64,000 nucleotides of DNA. Source: Cololabis saira. Its lineage: Eukaryota > Chordata > Actinopteri > Beloniformes > Belonidae. The stretch lies in assembly GCF_033807715.1 (NCBI RefSeq), contig NC_084590.1:2550001-2614000 (forward strand), given 5' to 3'. Below are positions 1 to 10,979 of this stretch, piece after piece. The notes below the pieces were generated by a model. That model ran no database searches. It was not told where the DNA came from and was given only the letters and a program-made list of their open reading frames with translations. Numbering within the stretch: position 1 is the first letter of the stretch; every line of letters starts with the position of its first letter. The position numbers and the translations under genes are program-made.

Positions 1-492
1 GATGACGCAATTCCCGTCATTTCCGCTTCTTCTTCCTGTATCCAAATTCAAAACAAATGCTGCTTCGTGCAACTTTTCTCTCACCTTCTTGTAAATCTTC
101 TATCCCGGTACTTTCTACCGTCTACAAATGCAGAAATGTTCATATCCTTCATTACATTTATGAAGTGATTAGTCTCCTCCTGGTCTTGGTTTCTCCGTGT
201 TTATAAGAACTTCCTGGACTCAAAAGACCAGGATTCCTTGTGAACAGAACATGTGCAGAAAACAAATTCCTGTTCCGTTTGATGGGGATATCCCGTTTGG
301 CGTTTACATGACCCAATATTCAGGATTTAAAAGGAGTAACCCAGGGCTCATATTCAGGTTTTTAAAAACCCGAATATGAGCAAATTCTGGTTATTCAAAG
401 GGGTTATTGGTGTTTACATGGCCGTGCAAATTCGGGTTAATTTGCCAATATTCGGGTTTTAAAAGGGTTATTGATGCATGTAAACACAGTCA
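1..492 (-). mobile_element. Non-autonomous TIR element (MITE), copy 1, cut by window edge
   Basis: This segment is the reverse complement of most of the element at 31321-31936. Both contain the same run of motifs (reversed GGAATCCTGGTCTTTTGAG, then repeated TTCGGGTTATT/AATAACCCGAAT blocks) and end in GCATGTAAACACAGTCA at 476-492. The outer boundary at 492 is clear; the other end lies before base 1. The internal inverted GGGTTATT/TTCGGG motifs make it fold back. No coding capacity. The superfamily is not certain. Confidence 0.7.
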
Positions 493-757
493 GTGTTGCT
501 CATGAATAAAACAGAACGGTGTTCTTGTTGTGTCTGTGTGTGTATATTAGCTGCAGTTATATAGATTGATTTCCTTTAGTCAATAAGCATTCATCCTTCA
601 TCCTTCATCCAATAAGCATTCATTCTTCAGCCACCACTGCTGCCCCACACAACTTTCCTACCGCCTGGTTTTCTAGGACAGGCTTCCATTTTTATGACTT
701 TATCACTTGATATTTGAAATGCATATTAAATTAGATCAGCAGAATTGAAGCCACATA
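493..757. other. Intergenic or intronic spacer, no feature seen
   Basis: AT-rich sequence with a short duplicated TTCATCC/AATAAGCATTCAT motif at 590-630. No exon could be supported. It is probably USP32 intron sequence, because the first recognised exon lies at 1391. Confidence 0.5.
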
Positions 758-1133
758 CAGGACTGTCTCAGAAAATTAGAATATTGTGATAAAGTTCTTT
801 ATTTTCTGTAATGCAATTAAAAAAAAATTCATACATTCTGGATTCATTACAAATCAACTGAAATATTTCAAGCCTTTTATTATTTTAATATTGCTGATCA
901 TGGTTTATAGTTTAAGATTAAGATTCCCAGAATATTCTAATTTTTGGAGATAGGATATTTGAGTTTTCTTAAACTGTAAGCCATGATCAGCAATAATAAA
1001 ATAATAAAAGGCTTGCAATATTTCAGTTGATTTGTAATGAATCCAGAATGTATGACATGTTTGTTTTTTTGTAATTGCATTACAGAAAATAAAGGACTTT
1101 ATCACAATATTCTAATTTTCTGAGGCAGTCCTG
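758..1133. mobile_element. Palindromic mariner-like MITE, copy 1
   Basis: A near-perfect palindrome of about 376 bp: CAGGACTGTCTCAGAAAATT at the left is mirrored by the end TTTTCTGAGGCAGTCCTG, and it is flanked by TA on both sides (756-757 and 1134-1135), as expected for Tc1/mariner insertion. A second copy is at 18577-18943. The element is non-coding; small reading frames in it are shadows of the palindrome. Confidence 0.88.
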
Positions 1134-1390
1134 TAGTTCTGGCTTTGACCACAAACAGGCCCCAGTGATTTGGTAAATATTTCAAGTGCTATGGTTACAC
1201 ACAAAACAAGCATATGTCTCTTTCCCTGTGCTTCATCTCCACACTGAGGTTCTCAGGTTAATTATCTAACTCCTGCCGCTGAGGGAGAGATAAATGCTAT
1301 GTTCTAAGATGTTTCCAGTACTACTGTACATGTCTAGTATCAGAGGAGATTCTGTACACGTGCGTTCTCCCATCCCTGTTTCTCCTGCAG

Positions 1391-4300
1391 ATAGTGGAGG
1401 AGCACTGCAGCGTGGAGCAGTCCCGGCGGGCCCAGGCCGAGCCCATCAGCCTGGACAGCTGTCTGAAGGCCTTCACCAGCGAGGAGGAGCTGGGGGAGGA
1501 CGAGCTCTACTACTGCTCCAAGTGCAGGACCCACCGGCTGGCCACCAAGAAGCTGGACCTGTGGAGGCTGCCGCCCGTCCTGGTGAGACCCAGCACTCAC
1601 TTTACCTCTCTGTGAGTGTGTTAGAGCAGTGGTCTCCAACACCCGGGCCCTCATTTGGTACCGGGCCGCACAGGCAGAAAAAATAATTTCTGCAGCCCCG
1701 ACTGATGATGGTTGACTCTCAAACTGATGGTTCACAATGTTTTTATTCCTTGGATGTACATACACTGCAAACACACCGTAAGAGCTATAAAGGAATAAAT
1801 AAAATAGTTAGTCTTTTTTACATTCATATAAGTTTCATTTAACTTAAATACAGACCGACACAGCTGCTGCTCGGCTACCGTTAACCACAATACATGAGTA
1901 ACCATGGCAACCAAACTCAAGCTGGACATAAATACGGCATAACATTTCCACATCCTTATCAGCAGGAGCTTTTTGTGTCAGTTAGGCTCCACTTTAGCAT
2001 TTCCCGACACTCGTTTAGTCTTTCAGACACACTTTCTACTGCAGTTAAACTTTTACTGTTAAAGTCTGAAGCGCCGGATGTTTACAAGGTCTCGGTGAGA
2101 CGCCTTCAAAATAAAAGCACTAAATATCGGTCTCCTTAATATATAACAAATAAAATAAAAGCCTGGCTTTAAATAACGTTAATGAGAAAACAAACATAAA
2201 AACACATTTATAGAAATACTCATATTAAAGGTAATTTACAATTTCCATTATTTTATTTAATTTTTTCGAAAATTATGTTTTATTATTTATTATTATTACT
2301 ATAGCGAAAAATTCCACAGTTTTTAGTGCCGATCTTGTAATTTTATGTCGTTTTTATCAGCTACACCTTTAGATGGGGCCGTGAAAATATTGTCAGACAT
2401 TAAACGGTCTTGGTGCAGAAAAGGTTGGAGACCACTGAGTTAAGAGGACAGTGGAGCAGCATATTAAACCTGTTTGCTTCTCCAGATTGTCCACCTAAAG
2501 CGCTTCCAGTTTGTCAACGGTCGCTGGATCAAATCCCAGAAGATTGTGAAGTTCCCGCGGGAGAAGTTTGAGCCCAGCGCCTTCCTGGCCCCGAGAGACC
2601 TGGAGCAGCGCAGCCTGCACTCCCGCAGTGAGAGCGAGGACCTGCTGAGGGCTGGAGAGGACAACCTATCCTCCATCTCTGCTCCAGCCGGCTTCTGCAA
2701 CCTCCCCAAAGGTAGAACCTGTCCTACCGTCACCTGTCCTACCGTCAGTTTACAGGCACGCAGGATATGGCACTTTTCCACTAGTACCTACTCAGCTCGA
2801 CCTCGACTCCACTCGGTTTGGTTCTTCTCCACCAGGGGTCTAACGTACCGAGTAGATACTTTTCTGTAACTTCTCTGTCGAGGTTCTAAGCTGCTGAGTC
2901 GGCTGTATCTGACATCATCACACTACAGGCCACCGATTGGTCGGGGGGTTGGAGTCAGACGTCTGAGTCAGGAGGAGGAAATCAGAGAAAGAGACTCTGA
3001 CGGATTCTTGTTCATTTTATTCAACCAGCAACGGCAGCAAAAGTCTGTTTCATGATCCAACTCTGAGGGTCAGATGTTCATAAACCTGGTGCTGAGGAGA
3101 GAATTAAAAGGGATCTAGACGGAGATAAGGAACGACCAGCTAGCTGCTCGCGTCTACCAGCTGACCTTTCAGCAGCGCCGAGACAAACTAACAAAAAAAA
3201 GCATTGCCGCTTGAAGCTTCTCTCTCTGCCATGTTTCAACTTGATATGGAACACAAGCCACAGACCCAGCAGCACATCTATCATCTCCTCCAGGTTCTAC
3301 ATCTTTAGTGTTGTTGTCTTCTTCCTTTAGATACACAATCAAATACGTCACAGCAGCTTCTCTCCAACCTCCTACTGCTGATCTGGGTGTTGAAAAGAAA
3401 CGAGGGCGAGTCGAGTGGAGTCAGGCTGAGTAGGTACTGGTGGAAAAGCACCAATAGTGTAACTAGGGGGCCTACTGCCATGCTGCTTCTTCTGCTAGAA
3501 TTAGCTGTTTTCATGCAAAAAGAAAAGGAATCTGTAGTTTTAGTACACTGACTGAAGAGCATATATTTGCATTACCATGGGCTTCTGATGGTTTGAGGGT
3601 CGGTAGGTGGTAGGTAGGTTAGCTGCAAATAAATAGCTCTTTTTGGGATTTATAAACTTGTTTAAATCTGAATAATGTATCGATTACCCGTTTTGATAAA
3701 ACTTTCAAGCGTCAATTGTAAATTCTTTGAACAATTCCAAAATATTTCAGTTAAGTAAAAAGTATAGTTTCTATGAAGAGATCAACAGTTTTACACTGAC
3801 ATAACGATCATGTCCCACCAAGATTTTGGAGTTCTGAATTGCCCCACGTAGCAAGGTCTTTGAGTTTGCAGGCAAAAAATATGATTTTCTTGTCTGCATG
3901 TGACATTAACAAACCCCTCCTTTCCCAATAGCTTCACCCACGGCAAGCAGGAGATCTGCGCCTTCTCTCAGCCGGACCAGTAGCCCTTCTGGTAGCCCAA
4001 AGACCAGTAGCCGGAGACCAGGTCGGCTACGCTTGCCCCAGCTCGGCAGCAAACACCGGCTTTCCACCAGCAAAGAAAATCTGGATGGAGCTTGTAATGC
4101 TGAGGCTGAATCCCGAGACGGTGTACAACAGGCGGACACAGAGGCCGGGGTGGTGGCAGCTGCACTCCCTGAATCAGGAGAGGCGGCTGCATCCGAGTCC
4201 TCGGCGACGGAGGCGTCCAGCAGCCACTGTGACGTGGTGTTGATGAACGGAGACAGCCATGCGCTGGGATCAGACTGCAGCATAGATAGCAGCATTGACC

Positions 4301-7300
4301 CAGACGGTTCTCTGCTACAGCACAGAGGCAGCATGTGTCTGGATCCCATCTACAACCTCTATGCAATATCAGTAAGTAACACACCCATAGCAGTAAGTGA
4401 CGCACCGATATCAGTAAGTAACGCACCGATATCAGTAAGTAACACACCGATATCAGTAAGTAACGCACCGATAGCAGTAAGTAACGCACCGATAGCAGTA
4501 AGTAACGCACCGATAGCAGTAAGTAACGCACCGATAGCAGTAAGTAACGCACCGATATCAGTAAGTAACGCACCCATAGCAGTAAGTGACGCACCGATAG
4601 CAGTAAGTGACGCACCGATAGCAGTAAGTGACGCACCGATAGCAGTAAGTAACGCACCGATATCAGTAAGTGACGCACCGATAGCAGTAAGTGACGCACC
4701 GATAGCAGTAAGTGACGCACCGATAGCAGTAAGTAACGCACCGATATCAGTAAGTGACGCACCGATAGCAGTAAGTAACGCACCGATAGCAGTAAGTAAC
4801 GCACCCATAGCAGTAAGTAACGCACCGATAGCAGTAAGTGACGCACCGATAGCAGTAAGTGACGCACCCATAGCAGTAAGTAACGCACCGATAGCAGTAA
4901 GTAACGCACCGATAGCAGTAAGTAACGCACCGATAGCAGTAAGTGACGCACCGATAGCAGTAAGTGACGCACCCATAGCAGTAAGTAACGCACCGATAGC
5001 AGTAAGTGACGCACCGATAGCAGTAAGTGACGCACCGATATCAGTAAGTAACGCACCGATATCAGTAAGTAACGCACCGATATCAGTAAGTAACGCACCG
5101 ATATCAGTAAGTAACGCACCGATATCAGTAAGTGACGCATCGATAGCAGTAAGTAACGCACCGATAGCAGTAAGTGACGCACCGATAGCAGTAAGTGACG
5201 CATCGATAGCAGTAAGTAACGCACCGATAGCAGTAAGTGACGCACCGATAGCAGTAAGTAACGCACCCATAGCAGTAAGTAACGCACCGATATCAGTAAG
5301 TAACGCACCCATAGCAGTAAGTAACGCACCCATAGCAGTAAGTAACGCACCGATATCAGTAAGTAACGCACCGATAGCAGTAAGTAACGCACCGATATCA
5401 GTAAGTAACGCACCGATATCAGTAAGTAACGCACCGATATCAGTAAGTAACGCACCGATAGCAGTAAGTAACGCACCGATATCAGTAAGTGACGCACCGA
5501 TAGCAGTAAGTAACGCACCGATAGCAGTAAGTAACGCACCGATAGCAGTAAGTAACGCACCGATAGCAGTAAGTAACGCACCGATAGCAGTAAGTAACGC
5601 ACCGATAGCAGTAAGTAACGCACCGATAGCAGTAAGTAACGCACCGATAGCAGTAAGTGACGCACCGATAGCAGTAAGTGACGCATCGATAGCAGTAAGT
5701 GACGCACCGATAGCAGTAAGTGACGCACCGATAGCAGTAAGTGACGCACCGATAGCAGTAAGTGACGCACCGATAGCAGTAAGTAACGCACCGATAGCAG
5801 TAAGTAACGCACCGATAGCAGTAAGTAACGCACCGATAGCAGTAAGTAACGCACCGATAGCAGTAAGTAACGCACCGATAGCAGTAAGTAACGCACCGAT
5901 AGCAGTAAGTAACGCACCGATATCAGTAAGTGACGCACCGATAGCAGTAAGTGACGCACCGATAGCAGTAAGTGACGCACCGATAGCAGTAAGTAACGCA
6001 CCGATAGCAGTAAGTAACGCACCCATTGCAGTAAGTAACGCACCGATAGCAGTAAGTAACGCACCGATAGCAGTAAGTAACGCACCGATAGCAGTAAGTA
6101 ACGCACCGATAGCAGTAAGTAACGCACCGATAGCAGTAAGTAACGCACCGATAGCAGTAAGTAACGCACCGATAGCAGTAAGTAACGCACCGATAGCAGT
6201 AAGTAACGCACCGATAGCAGTAAGTGACGCACCGATAGCAGTAAGTGACGCACCGATAGCAGTAAGTGACGCACCGATAGCAGTAAGTGACGCACCGATA
6301 GCAGTAAGTAACGCACCGATAGCAGTAAGTAACGCACCGATAGCAGTAAGTGACGCACCGATAGCAGTAAGTGACGCACCGATAGCAGTAAGTGACGCAC
6401 CGATAGCAGTAAGTAACGCACCCATAGCAGTAAGTAACGCACCCATTGCAGTAAGTAACGCACCGATAGCAGTAAGTAACGCACCGATAGCAGTAAGTAA
6501 CGCACCGATAGCAGTAAGTGACGCACCGATAGCAGTAAGTAACGCACCCATAGCAGTAAGTAACGCACCCATTGCAGTAAGTAACGCACCGATAGCAGTA
6601 AGTAACGCACCGATAGCAGTAAGTAACGCACCGATAGCAGTAAGTGACGCACCGATAGCAGTAAGTGACGCTCGGGTAACGGCGAGTAACGCACATTACA
6701 GTAACCACAGTAGCTTTCTCCTATTCGTCATCCCTGAAATCGTTGTGTTTGATCTCCTCAGTGCCATTCAGGAATCATGGGAGGGGGCCACTATGTGACA
6801 TATGCCAAAAACCCCAACGCGAAGTGGTACTGCTACAACGACAGCAGCTGTAAGGTAAGAGAGCAGGATAAACTGTATTGACAACCTTTCCTTATTGTTT
6901 TTTTATTATTGTCAACAATGCCTGGTAATCGAGGCCTACATAAAGCTTCAACTGACAAATAATAAAGACATCTTTTGCTAATTCAGCCCCCCCCTCTCTG
7001 AAAGTATCATATTAGCATGACACTTTCTGTCAACCCTGACAGTAGCTATGAGGGGCTTGATGGTGCTTTTTCTGAACTGGAATATTGCTTTGTATGCCGG
7101 TGTTCTGTCGATTCATGCTACCCATCCAGTTCTGCTACTTTGTGGTTCTGCACACAGTCGATTTTCAAAGTTTGATTGCCACGTCCATAATTTTACCTTT
7201 CAGTCCACGCTGCGGTTAACGGTGAGTAACATCCTCAAAATCCCTAAGAAGATGTGTATATGTATGTATATGTATATGTATATATATATATATATAATGT

Positions 7301-9781
7301 ATATGAAATATTGATTTAAAATGGATAAATTGGGATGTTGAGTATTTGATCCTTCAAATACACGACCCATGAGATGAATTGCATTACACTTTGTGAACAT
7401 TTTACGATAAAGAGAAAAAAAAACTATTCTATCGGTTTATTAGATATTCATTCAGTCGCGAATTACCAGACAGGTCATTAAGAACACATTCTTTTTTTTT
7501 TATATATTTTTTTATCCCGGTTTTTTCCCCCATTGTATCACCCAGTGCTCCTACCTAACAGTCCTGGGCATTGCTCCCTCTACCAACCCCGGGAGGGCCC
7601 TGCACTGAGCTCAGTTCTCCTCCTTAACCTGAGGAGTGAGCAGGCCGCATCTTTTCACCAGACAGGGTGGGGTTTCTCCGGCCGGACGTAGCGCGTGGAA
7701 GGATCACGTTATTCCGGCCAGATCCTCCCCACCCCATCTGGCGCCCCGGTTGGCCAGAGGGGGCATGTGTAGCCCAGGTCTGTGTGCATGTTTTTGTGAG
7801 GGTAGCTCACATTAGCTACCCAAGGGAACACGGGGAGAACATGCAAACTCCACACAGAAAGATCCTTTCACCAACCCCACCCAGGGTGTGGGCACTGAAG
7901 TCATGGGGGAACTAACACGCACTTCAGCGCCCACAGCGTCCCCGACGGGAATTGAACCCAGGACCTTCTTGCTGTGAGACGGCTGCACTACCAGCTGCGC
8001 CACCGTGCCCCAAGAACACATTCTTATTTACAATGACGGCCTGGCAAGAGACAAGGTCCTTGTCCCCAAAGACGTGGGCTGGGGAGTAAAACAGTAAAAT
8101 TGTAGCTCTACAAAGGTAGAAAACCATTAGGTAGCATTTTTTAATAGGGTAGGAGAAATAGATAGATAGATAGGCGCTGACGGTTTATGCGGCGGTAGCA
8201 TTTTTCGACAAAGCAGTAGAAATCAACAGAACACCGGTCTCTGGTCTCAGTTAAATGTCTGCCCTGTCATAGTTGCTTCCCTCACCCTTCTGCCCTGCTG
8301 TGGCCAGCTGTAGACAAATGAAAATAACCTCATTACTAAAATGTGTTAGGTTTAAATCAGCATCAAACCCAGCTCTTAACAAAGAAAAACACCAAAGGCT
8401 GTTGGAATGATTTTCAAGGCGCTTTCTGCAGAAGGGGAAACAAAGTCGGACCTTTGCAGAGCAACGTGGCTCTCTTATGGATGCTCTCGACGAATGCTTC
8501 GGGGGTTCCTCCTCTGCATCAGCTTTTTATTTAGAATGGGAAACAGGAAATAACCATATAAGGACTGTCAACAGTGAATAGACAGACAATGGACAATTGG
8601 AAGAAAACAGGAAGAGACATCGGGGTTAAAAGGTCACACATGTGACATTTCAGTTAAAGAGGAACTAATCTGTGGTATGCAACAGATGGTCCAGGCTAAC
8701 CTTTAGTTAACCCTAAAAGACAATGGGACAGCTGTCCCCAGGACAGTCGACCCCTCTGAGTATATCAGGAAGTGGCTGTCCTGACATCTGTTAACAAAGC
8801 ATGTGATGGTTTCATAAGGATAAACTAGTTCAAAAGTTTGATTAACCTCACAAATGTTTGACAGGATTGTTTCAGCTTTCATGATAGCACTCAAACCAAA
8901 CACTGAGTGCGTTTACATGGGAAGTTTAATTCCTCTTTAATTCAGAATTAAAATTAAATCCGATTTAAAATGAGTAAAAATGACCATGTAAATACCTAAT
9001 TCTGAAATTAAAATGGCCATTCTGAATTAAACTTAATTCTGAAGTAAGTGGCTGGTTTACTCAGATTTTAAATCTGAATAGAATAATTCCACGATCATGT
9101 TTACACTCATTCCTCTTTAAATTAATTCCGGTCTTTCTTTCTGCTCGTTCCCTCGCCCGTCTGTCTCCATGATCTTATATTCCACGCTGGGCTGGTTTTC
9201 CTAACAAAGTTTCAAGATGCAGCAGCAGTAAACGCTGGTCAAGAGCAGAGACCATTTATTTAATAAATAGAAATCATTAAAAGAACAGATGGAAACAGGA
9301 AACATCAAAATTGTGAGCTTTTCAAAGTTGTAGCGGCTAAGTTAGTTTTTCTTCCGGTAGTTTAACTTCCGGTCCCCCCCCTATCCAATCAGAACCTTCC
9401 CAACCCCCAGACCTGGAGAGGAATTGGAGAAAGACCATCAAACTTGTTTTCCATGTAAACCTCAATTCAGAATTACTATTTCCATGTAAACTCAAAGGAA
9501 AATAGTTTAATTCTGAATTATTTAATTCTGAATAATTAATTCCGAATTAATAAACATCATGTAACCGTGGCCAATGCAGTTGTGTTTTGGGTTTGTTTCT
9601 CCAACAGGAGGTGCACTCTGAGGAGATGGACACGGACTCGGCCTACATCCTCTTCTACGAGCAGCAGGGAGTCGACTACTCCCAGTTCCTGCCAAAGATC
9701 GACGGCAAGAAGATGGCTGACACCAGTAGCATGGACGAGGACTTTGAGTCCGACTACAAGAAGTACTGCGTGCTGCAGTGA
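1391..9781 (+). CDS. usp32: USP32, C-terminal part (last five coding exons)
   Basis: Ubiquitin-specific protease 32, a membrane-associated deubiquitinase; only the end of its catalytic domain is here. Exons read from sequence: 1391-1582, 2486-2711, 3932-4371, 6762-6854 and 9608-9781, all with AG acceptors and GT donors in compatible phase. Exon 1 carries the zinc-finger half YYCSKCRTH and then LATKKLDLWRLPPVL; exon 2 continues IVHLKRFQFVNGRW. Exon 3 is a Ser-rich acidic insert with GRLRLPQLGSKH and ends in PIYNLYAIS. Exon 4 holds the catalytic His in CHSGIMGGGHYVTYAKNP (His codon 6789-6791) and WYCYNDSS. Exon 5 gives DTDSAYILFYEQQG and DEDFESDYKKYCVLQ with a TGA stop at 9779-9781. The terminal CVLQ is a CAAX prenylation box, as known for USP32. 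The N-terminal EF-hand and DUSP exons lie upstream of the window. No frame damage was seen. The intron after exon 3 is a giant array of splice donors (separate entry). Confidence 0.96.
1627..2437. mobile_element. hAT-like non-autonomous element in USP32 intron
   Basis: The left end CAGTGGTCTCCAAC (1627) is mirrored by GTTGGAGACCACTG at the right end (2437), with CCGGGCC-type sequence just inside as in hAT families of this kind. The flanks GTTAGAG and GTTAAGAG resemble a decayed 8-bp duplication. No transposase frame is left. It occupies most of the intron 1583-2485. Confidence 0.7.
2769..3452. mobile_element. TIR element (MITE) in USP32 intron
   Basis: The left end GGCACTTTTCCACTAGTACC followed by ACTCAGCTCGACCTCGACTC is mirrored at the right by GAGTCGAGTGGAGTCAGGCT and TAGGTACTGGTGGAAAAGCACC. 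Terminal inverted repeats exceed 50 bp with some divergence. About 680 bp, no convincing coding frame. Confidence 0.72.
3453..3931. other. USP32 intron remainder
   Basis: Intron sequence with no recognised element. It ends in a pyrimidine-rich acceptor (CCTCCTTTCCCAATAG) before the exon at 3932. Confidence 0.6.
4372..6660 (+). repeat. 21-bp minisatellite of 109 splice-donor units in USP32 intron
   Basis: The array begins at the first intron base. Each unit is GTAAGT, then AAC or GAC, then GCACC, then GATAGCA or GATATCA (some CATAGCA/CATTGCA). The span 4372-6660 is 2289 bp, exactly 109 x 21, with no indel; a degenerate unit follows at 6661. The exon ends GCAATATCA, which matches the tail of the unit (GATATCA), so the unit looks like 6 exonic bases plus 15 intronic bases copied over and over. 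Because 21 is divisible by 3 and the unit has no stop in the exon frame, that frame runs straight through as the heptad VSNAPIA/VSDAPIA. Long open frames on both strands here are artefacts of the repeat. Confidence 0.97.
7495..8012 (-). mobile_element. tRNA-derived SINE, copy 1
   Basis: Read on the minus strand it starts GGGGCACGGTGGCGCAGCTG, has a box-A-like TGGCGCAGCTGGTAGTGC and a box-B-like GGGTTCAATTCCCG, then the body GAGTTTGCATGTTCTCCC, and ends in an A-rich tract (poly-T on plus at 7492-7509). A close copy lies at 26183-26694, also on minus. Inserted in USP32 intron 6855-9607. Confidence 0.85.
8330..8890. repeat. Dispersed repeat shared with 50640-51130
   Basis: Segments such as GGTTAAAAGGTCACACATGT, TTTCTGCAGAAGG with GCTGTTGGAATGATTTTC, and GATGGTCCAGGCTAAC recur in reverse complement at 50640-51130. 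No terminal repeats or coding region were identified, so the family is unknown. Confidence 0.6.
8905..9572. mobile_element. Fold-back MITE next to last USP32 exon
   Basis: The left end GTGCGTTTACATGGG and the right end CATGTAACCGTGGCC enclose mirrored AATTCTGAATTAAA/TTTAATTCAGAATT motifs. About 670 bp, no gene. It ends roughly 35 bases before the acceptor of the terminal USP32 exon at 9608, so it supplies part of the branch-point region. Confidence 0.68.
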
Positions 9782-9819
9782 GCAGCTCCTGGTCTTCCAG
9801 CAGCCACGCTGCTGCTGCC

Positions 9820-9820
<1 letters not shown>

Positions 9821-9862
<42 letters not shown>
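9821..9862 (+). repeat. (CTG)14 microsatellite in USP32 3' UTR
   Basis: Fourteen uninterrupted CTG triplets starting 40 bases after the stop codon, preceded by an interrupted GCTGCTGCTGCCT. It would be CUG in the sense transcript. Confidence 0.95.
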
Positions 9863-9866
<4 letters not shown>

Positions 9867-10599
9867 CTCAGCAGATGTGCTGAAGCTCTGAACATCTGCA
9901 GGATTGTGCTCCGTCTCCAGTGATGCATCAGAGCACTTTTTACCTTTCATCCAAAATCCAGTTTAATGAAAACGTTTGCCAAGGCAACAGCAAAGCCCCC
10001 GTGTGAAAGCACTATACTGGTGCACTTTGTTGAGCCTGAAGAATCAATCCACCCCCCCACCCCCCCTTTGTGAATCTTGCCATTACATGTATGTAACATA
10101 TAATTCCACACTAGCAGATCTCTGAATGTATGACAGAACGGTGATGTCAGGAAACGACGAGGCGCTCTTACTGTGTCACTGGTGATGTCAGAATAAGACA
10201 GGACACCGGAACTTAGCCTGACTTTACCCGTGAAGCGTTGCTACCGACGTGCTCCAGGTGTAAATACATTCAGACTGGAAACAGATTAGGTTTTAAATGC
10301 AAACTGGAAACGTGATCAGAGCAGTGACAGGACCTCCTGCTGTCCTATTTGGTGCCACAGGCCGACTTAAAATGAGTTATTTTAAATATTGGATACTGTG
10401 ACGAGCTTTTCAAATGCTTTTCCAAAGGTTTTCTTAGCGCTAGTGTGTAACTCGGGTTAACATCATCTGCTACCTCATCAGTTCAGCAGTCTCTCCCATC
10501 TCACCCTAAAGGCTTTGACAGTGTTAATTATTAATTAGTTCTTCCTCCCACTGCAGGAGCACTAGCGTGCACGTGTTTATGAACGGCCCTCACACCCTG

Positions 10600-10653
10600 C
10601 CTCCTCCTCCTCCTCCTCCTCCTCCTCCTCCTCCTCCTCCTCCTCCTCCTCCT
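10600..10653 (+). repeat. (CCT)18 microsatellite
   Basis: Perfect CCT triplets followed by CTT-interrupted ones. The proline-rich frame over it is a shadow of the repeat. Confidence 0.95.
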
Positions 10654-10979
10654 CTTCCTCTTCCTCCTCCAGGACCTTCCCACAGGTCCTGGATCCAGGA
10701 TCTTCCCACAGGTCCACCTCTGCCAAACCCCCCGGTGTTAGTCCGACGTTGCCAGTGTAGCCAGAACCTGCTCAGCTCTGCTGAGCCCAGGTTTGTTCAG
10801 GAACGGTGCCATGACTTCACAAGATGGATGTTTAAAGAGTGATGTATGTTTGTTTAACCCCCCCCCCCCCCCCTGTTTGTTTTTGATTCTGCAGATCTGT
10901 TCTTTTATAAGATTAATTTTATTTTTGTAAAAATAAAAAAGTAGAAACTGGTGTGGAGGCTTGAGGAGCAGAAATCCAG

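Larger units (their letters stand above)
9782..10950 (+). other. usp32: USP32 3' UTR, with repeats and poly(A) signal
   Basis: Downstream of the TGA stop there is no further exon. The stretch contains (CTG)14 at 9821-9862, (CCT)18 at 10600-10653, a C14-type tract near 10858-10873 and AATAAA at 10932-10937, the first good polyadenylation signal. The end of the transcript near 10950 is an inference. Confidence 0.6.

Noticed and set aside
3968..6798. Reading frames of 261-921 codons on both strands over the 21-bp array (VSNAPIA, VRYLLLS, ALLTAIG and VTYCYRC runs)
   Set aside because: A 21-bp unit without stops keeps several frames open on both strands. They are repeat shadows inside a USP32 intron; only the possible donor-choice extension of the USP32 frame is worth testing.
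7990..8012. A functional tRNA gene
   Set aside because: The box A and box B motifs belong to a SINE head; no complete cloverleaf with an anticodon arm could be drawn.
7667..8021. Small frames such as [20 protein letters not shown]
   Set aside because: They fall in the tRNA-derived SINE and recur in the second SINE at 26493-26705.
9522..9950. Poly-Gln/poly-Ala reading frames across the CTG repeat on minus
   Set aside because: They overlap the last USP32 exon antisense and depend wholly on the triplet repeat.
10567..10842. Proline-rich reading frame
   Set aside because: A product of (CCT)18 in the USP32 3' UTR; no domain and no splice support.
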